DNA from: Acidobacteriota bacterium
GTDB lineage: Bacteria; Acidobacteriota; UBA6911
Length of the DNA stretch: 6,341 nt
Assembly: GCA_023265215.1 (NCBI GenBank)
Contig: JAHFUH010000326.1
Location: 1 to 6,341, forward strand
Direction: 5' to 3'
Positions within the stretch are counted from its first letter, which is position 1, and each line of letters starts with the position of its first letter. Positions 5,999 through 6,341 of this stretch are shown piece by piece. The translations under genes and the position numbers were made by a program. The notes under the pieces are model-generated. The model saw only the letters and a program-made list of their open reading frames with translations. It was not told where the DNA came from and did not search any database.

Positions 5999-6028
5999 AT
6001 CATAGCAGGCTTTGAAAGCCATAATCAA
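5999..6028 (-). promoter_or_regulatory. Sigma70-type promoter of the PHP gene
   Basis: On the minus strand TTGATT (6023-6028) is separated by 18 nt from TATGAT (5999-6004); the boxes match consensus at 4 and 5 of 6 bases. Transcription would begin near 5992. That leaves almost no leader for ATG 5987 but a normal one for TTG 5936. Confidence 0.5.
6008..6020. promoter_or_regulatory. Perfect 13-bp dyad in the PHP promoter spacer, possible operator
   Basis: GGCTTT and AAAGCC flank a single central G, exactly between the -35 and -10 boxes. A dimeric regulator bound there would block RNA polymerase. The regulator is unknown, and a 13-bp palindrome can occur by chance. Confidence 0.35.
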
Positions 6029-6172
6029 TTTGCTCGTTTGCGATCTATTTATCTTATCGGCAACTGCGGGCAATTGTGAGCTTAAATTAAGGGAAGCGGG
6101 ACATCTGAAAATGGACGTGGAGCAGGGTGTTATCTGCGCTATTCGGGGTATTCGGCGTTCCTCTGGCGGGTG

Positions 6173-6190
6173 GCAATCGGAAGTGGGACT
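6173..6190 (+). repeat. Exact 18-bp copy of the repeat upstream of thiD
   Basis: GCAATCGGAAGTGGGACT is identical to 2021-2038. The bases after it (CAAAACC) resemble those next to the opposite arm of the thiD-side repeat read in reverse (CAACAAG), so this looks like one arm of the same element. No facing second arm was found within the window. Confidence 0.65.
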
Positions 6191-6201
6191 CAAAACCTAA
6201 T

Positions 6202-6239
6202 GGGCTTATGCCCTGGGAGTGCCGGCGTCCTCGCCGGCA
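6202..6239. repeat. Tandem GC-rich hairpins, dispersed-repeat-like
   Basis: Two palindromes lie side by side: GGGC (6202-6205) with GCCC (6210-6213), and TGCCGGCG (6220-6227) with CGCCGGCA (6232-6239) around a TCCT loop. The second is a perfect 8-bp stem. It is not followed by a T run, so it is unlikely to be an intrinsic terminator. A further GTGCCGGCG at 6332-6340 suggests a repeated unit. Confidence 0.55.
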
Positions 6240-6341
6240 GGCAGGTGCGCACATCGGGAATTTCCGAATTAATCAAAGAGCTGCAGCGACTTGTAGGGTT
6301 TTTGGCAAACATATCTGGTAGTCGTGAATATGTGCCGGCGA

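Larger units (their letters stand above)
5988..6341. other. Intergenic region at right edge, no gene seen
   Basis: Short frames exist on both strands but none resembles a protein, and they run through repeats. The stretch holds the PHP promoter and its dyad (5999-6028), an AT-rich palindrome CTTAA A TTAAG (6081-6091), an 18-bp copy of the repeat found upstream of thiD (6173-6190), and GC-rich hairpins (6202-6239). GTGCCGGCG (6219-6227) reappears at 6332-6340, suggesting that another repeat unit begins at the window edge. Confidence 0.6.

Noticed and set aside
6012..6321. Short plus-strand frames of about 60 codons at the right end
   Set aside because: They have no ribosome binding sites or recognisable protein similarity, and they pass through repeats and palindromes.

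Overview
This window looks like an ordinary stretch of chromosome from a Gram-negative, probably anaerobic bacterium. Several protein sequences (the glyoxalase, the long-form LOG protein, the dGTPase) remind me of Desulfobacterota/deltaproteobacterial homologues. That placement comes from memory of the families and is weak. I see no phage, plasmid, CRISPR, tRNA or rRNA signal, and no convincing new multi-gene system.

Left part (1-1855). The left edge holds the start of a minus-strand NTF2/SnoaL-like gene. Just upstream of it, on the same strand, is the N-terminal stub of an EmrB-type (DHA2) drug exporter that breaks off after about 58 residues, so a deletion seems to have removed the rest. 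A gene-free stretch follows (419-747), then a plus-strand glyoxalase/VOC gene with a full set of metal ligands. It converges on a minus-strand nitroreductase. The 100 bp between their stops is almost filled by an inverted repeat that resembles a REP or miniature mobile element.

Middle part (1856-5210). An intergenic region of about 300 bp carries a sigma70-like promoter for the nitroreductase and a 94-bp imperfect inverted repeat. After it comes a co-directional group on the plus strand: thiD (HMP/HMP-P kinase of thiamine synthesis), a LOG-family Rossmann protein, and an HD-domain dGTPase. The LOG and dGTPase genes are 12 nt apart and very likely co-transcribed. Both families act on nucleotides, so a role in nucleotide salvage or pool cleaning is a reasonable inference.

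Right part (5157-6341). A minus-strand PHP-family phosphoesterase converges on the dGTPase gene and overlaps its 3' end by 54 nt, codon on codon. It has a good promoter with a 13-bp dyad in the spacer. The last 350 bp has no gene. It holds an 18-bp exact copy of the repeat found upstream of thiD, and GC-rich palindromes that look like dispersed intergenic repeats.
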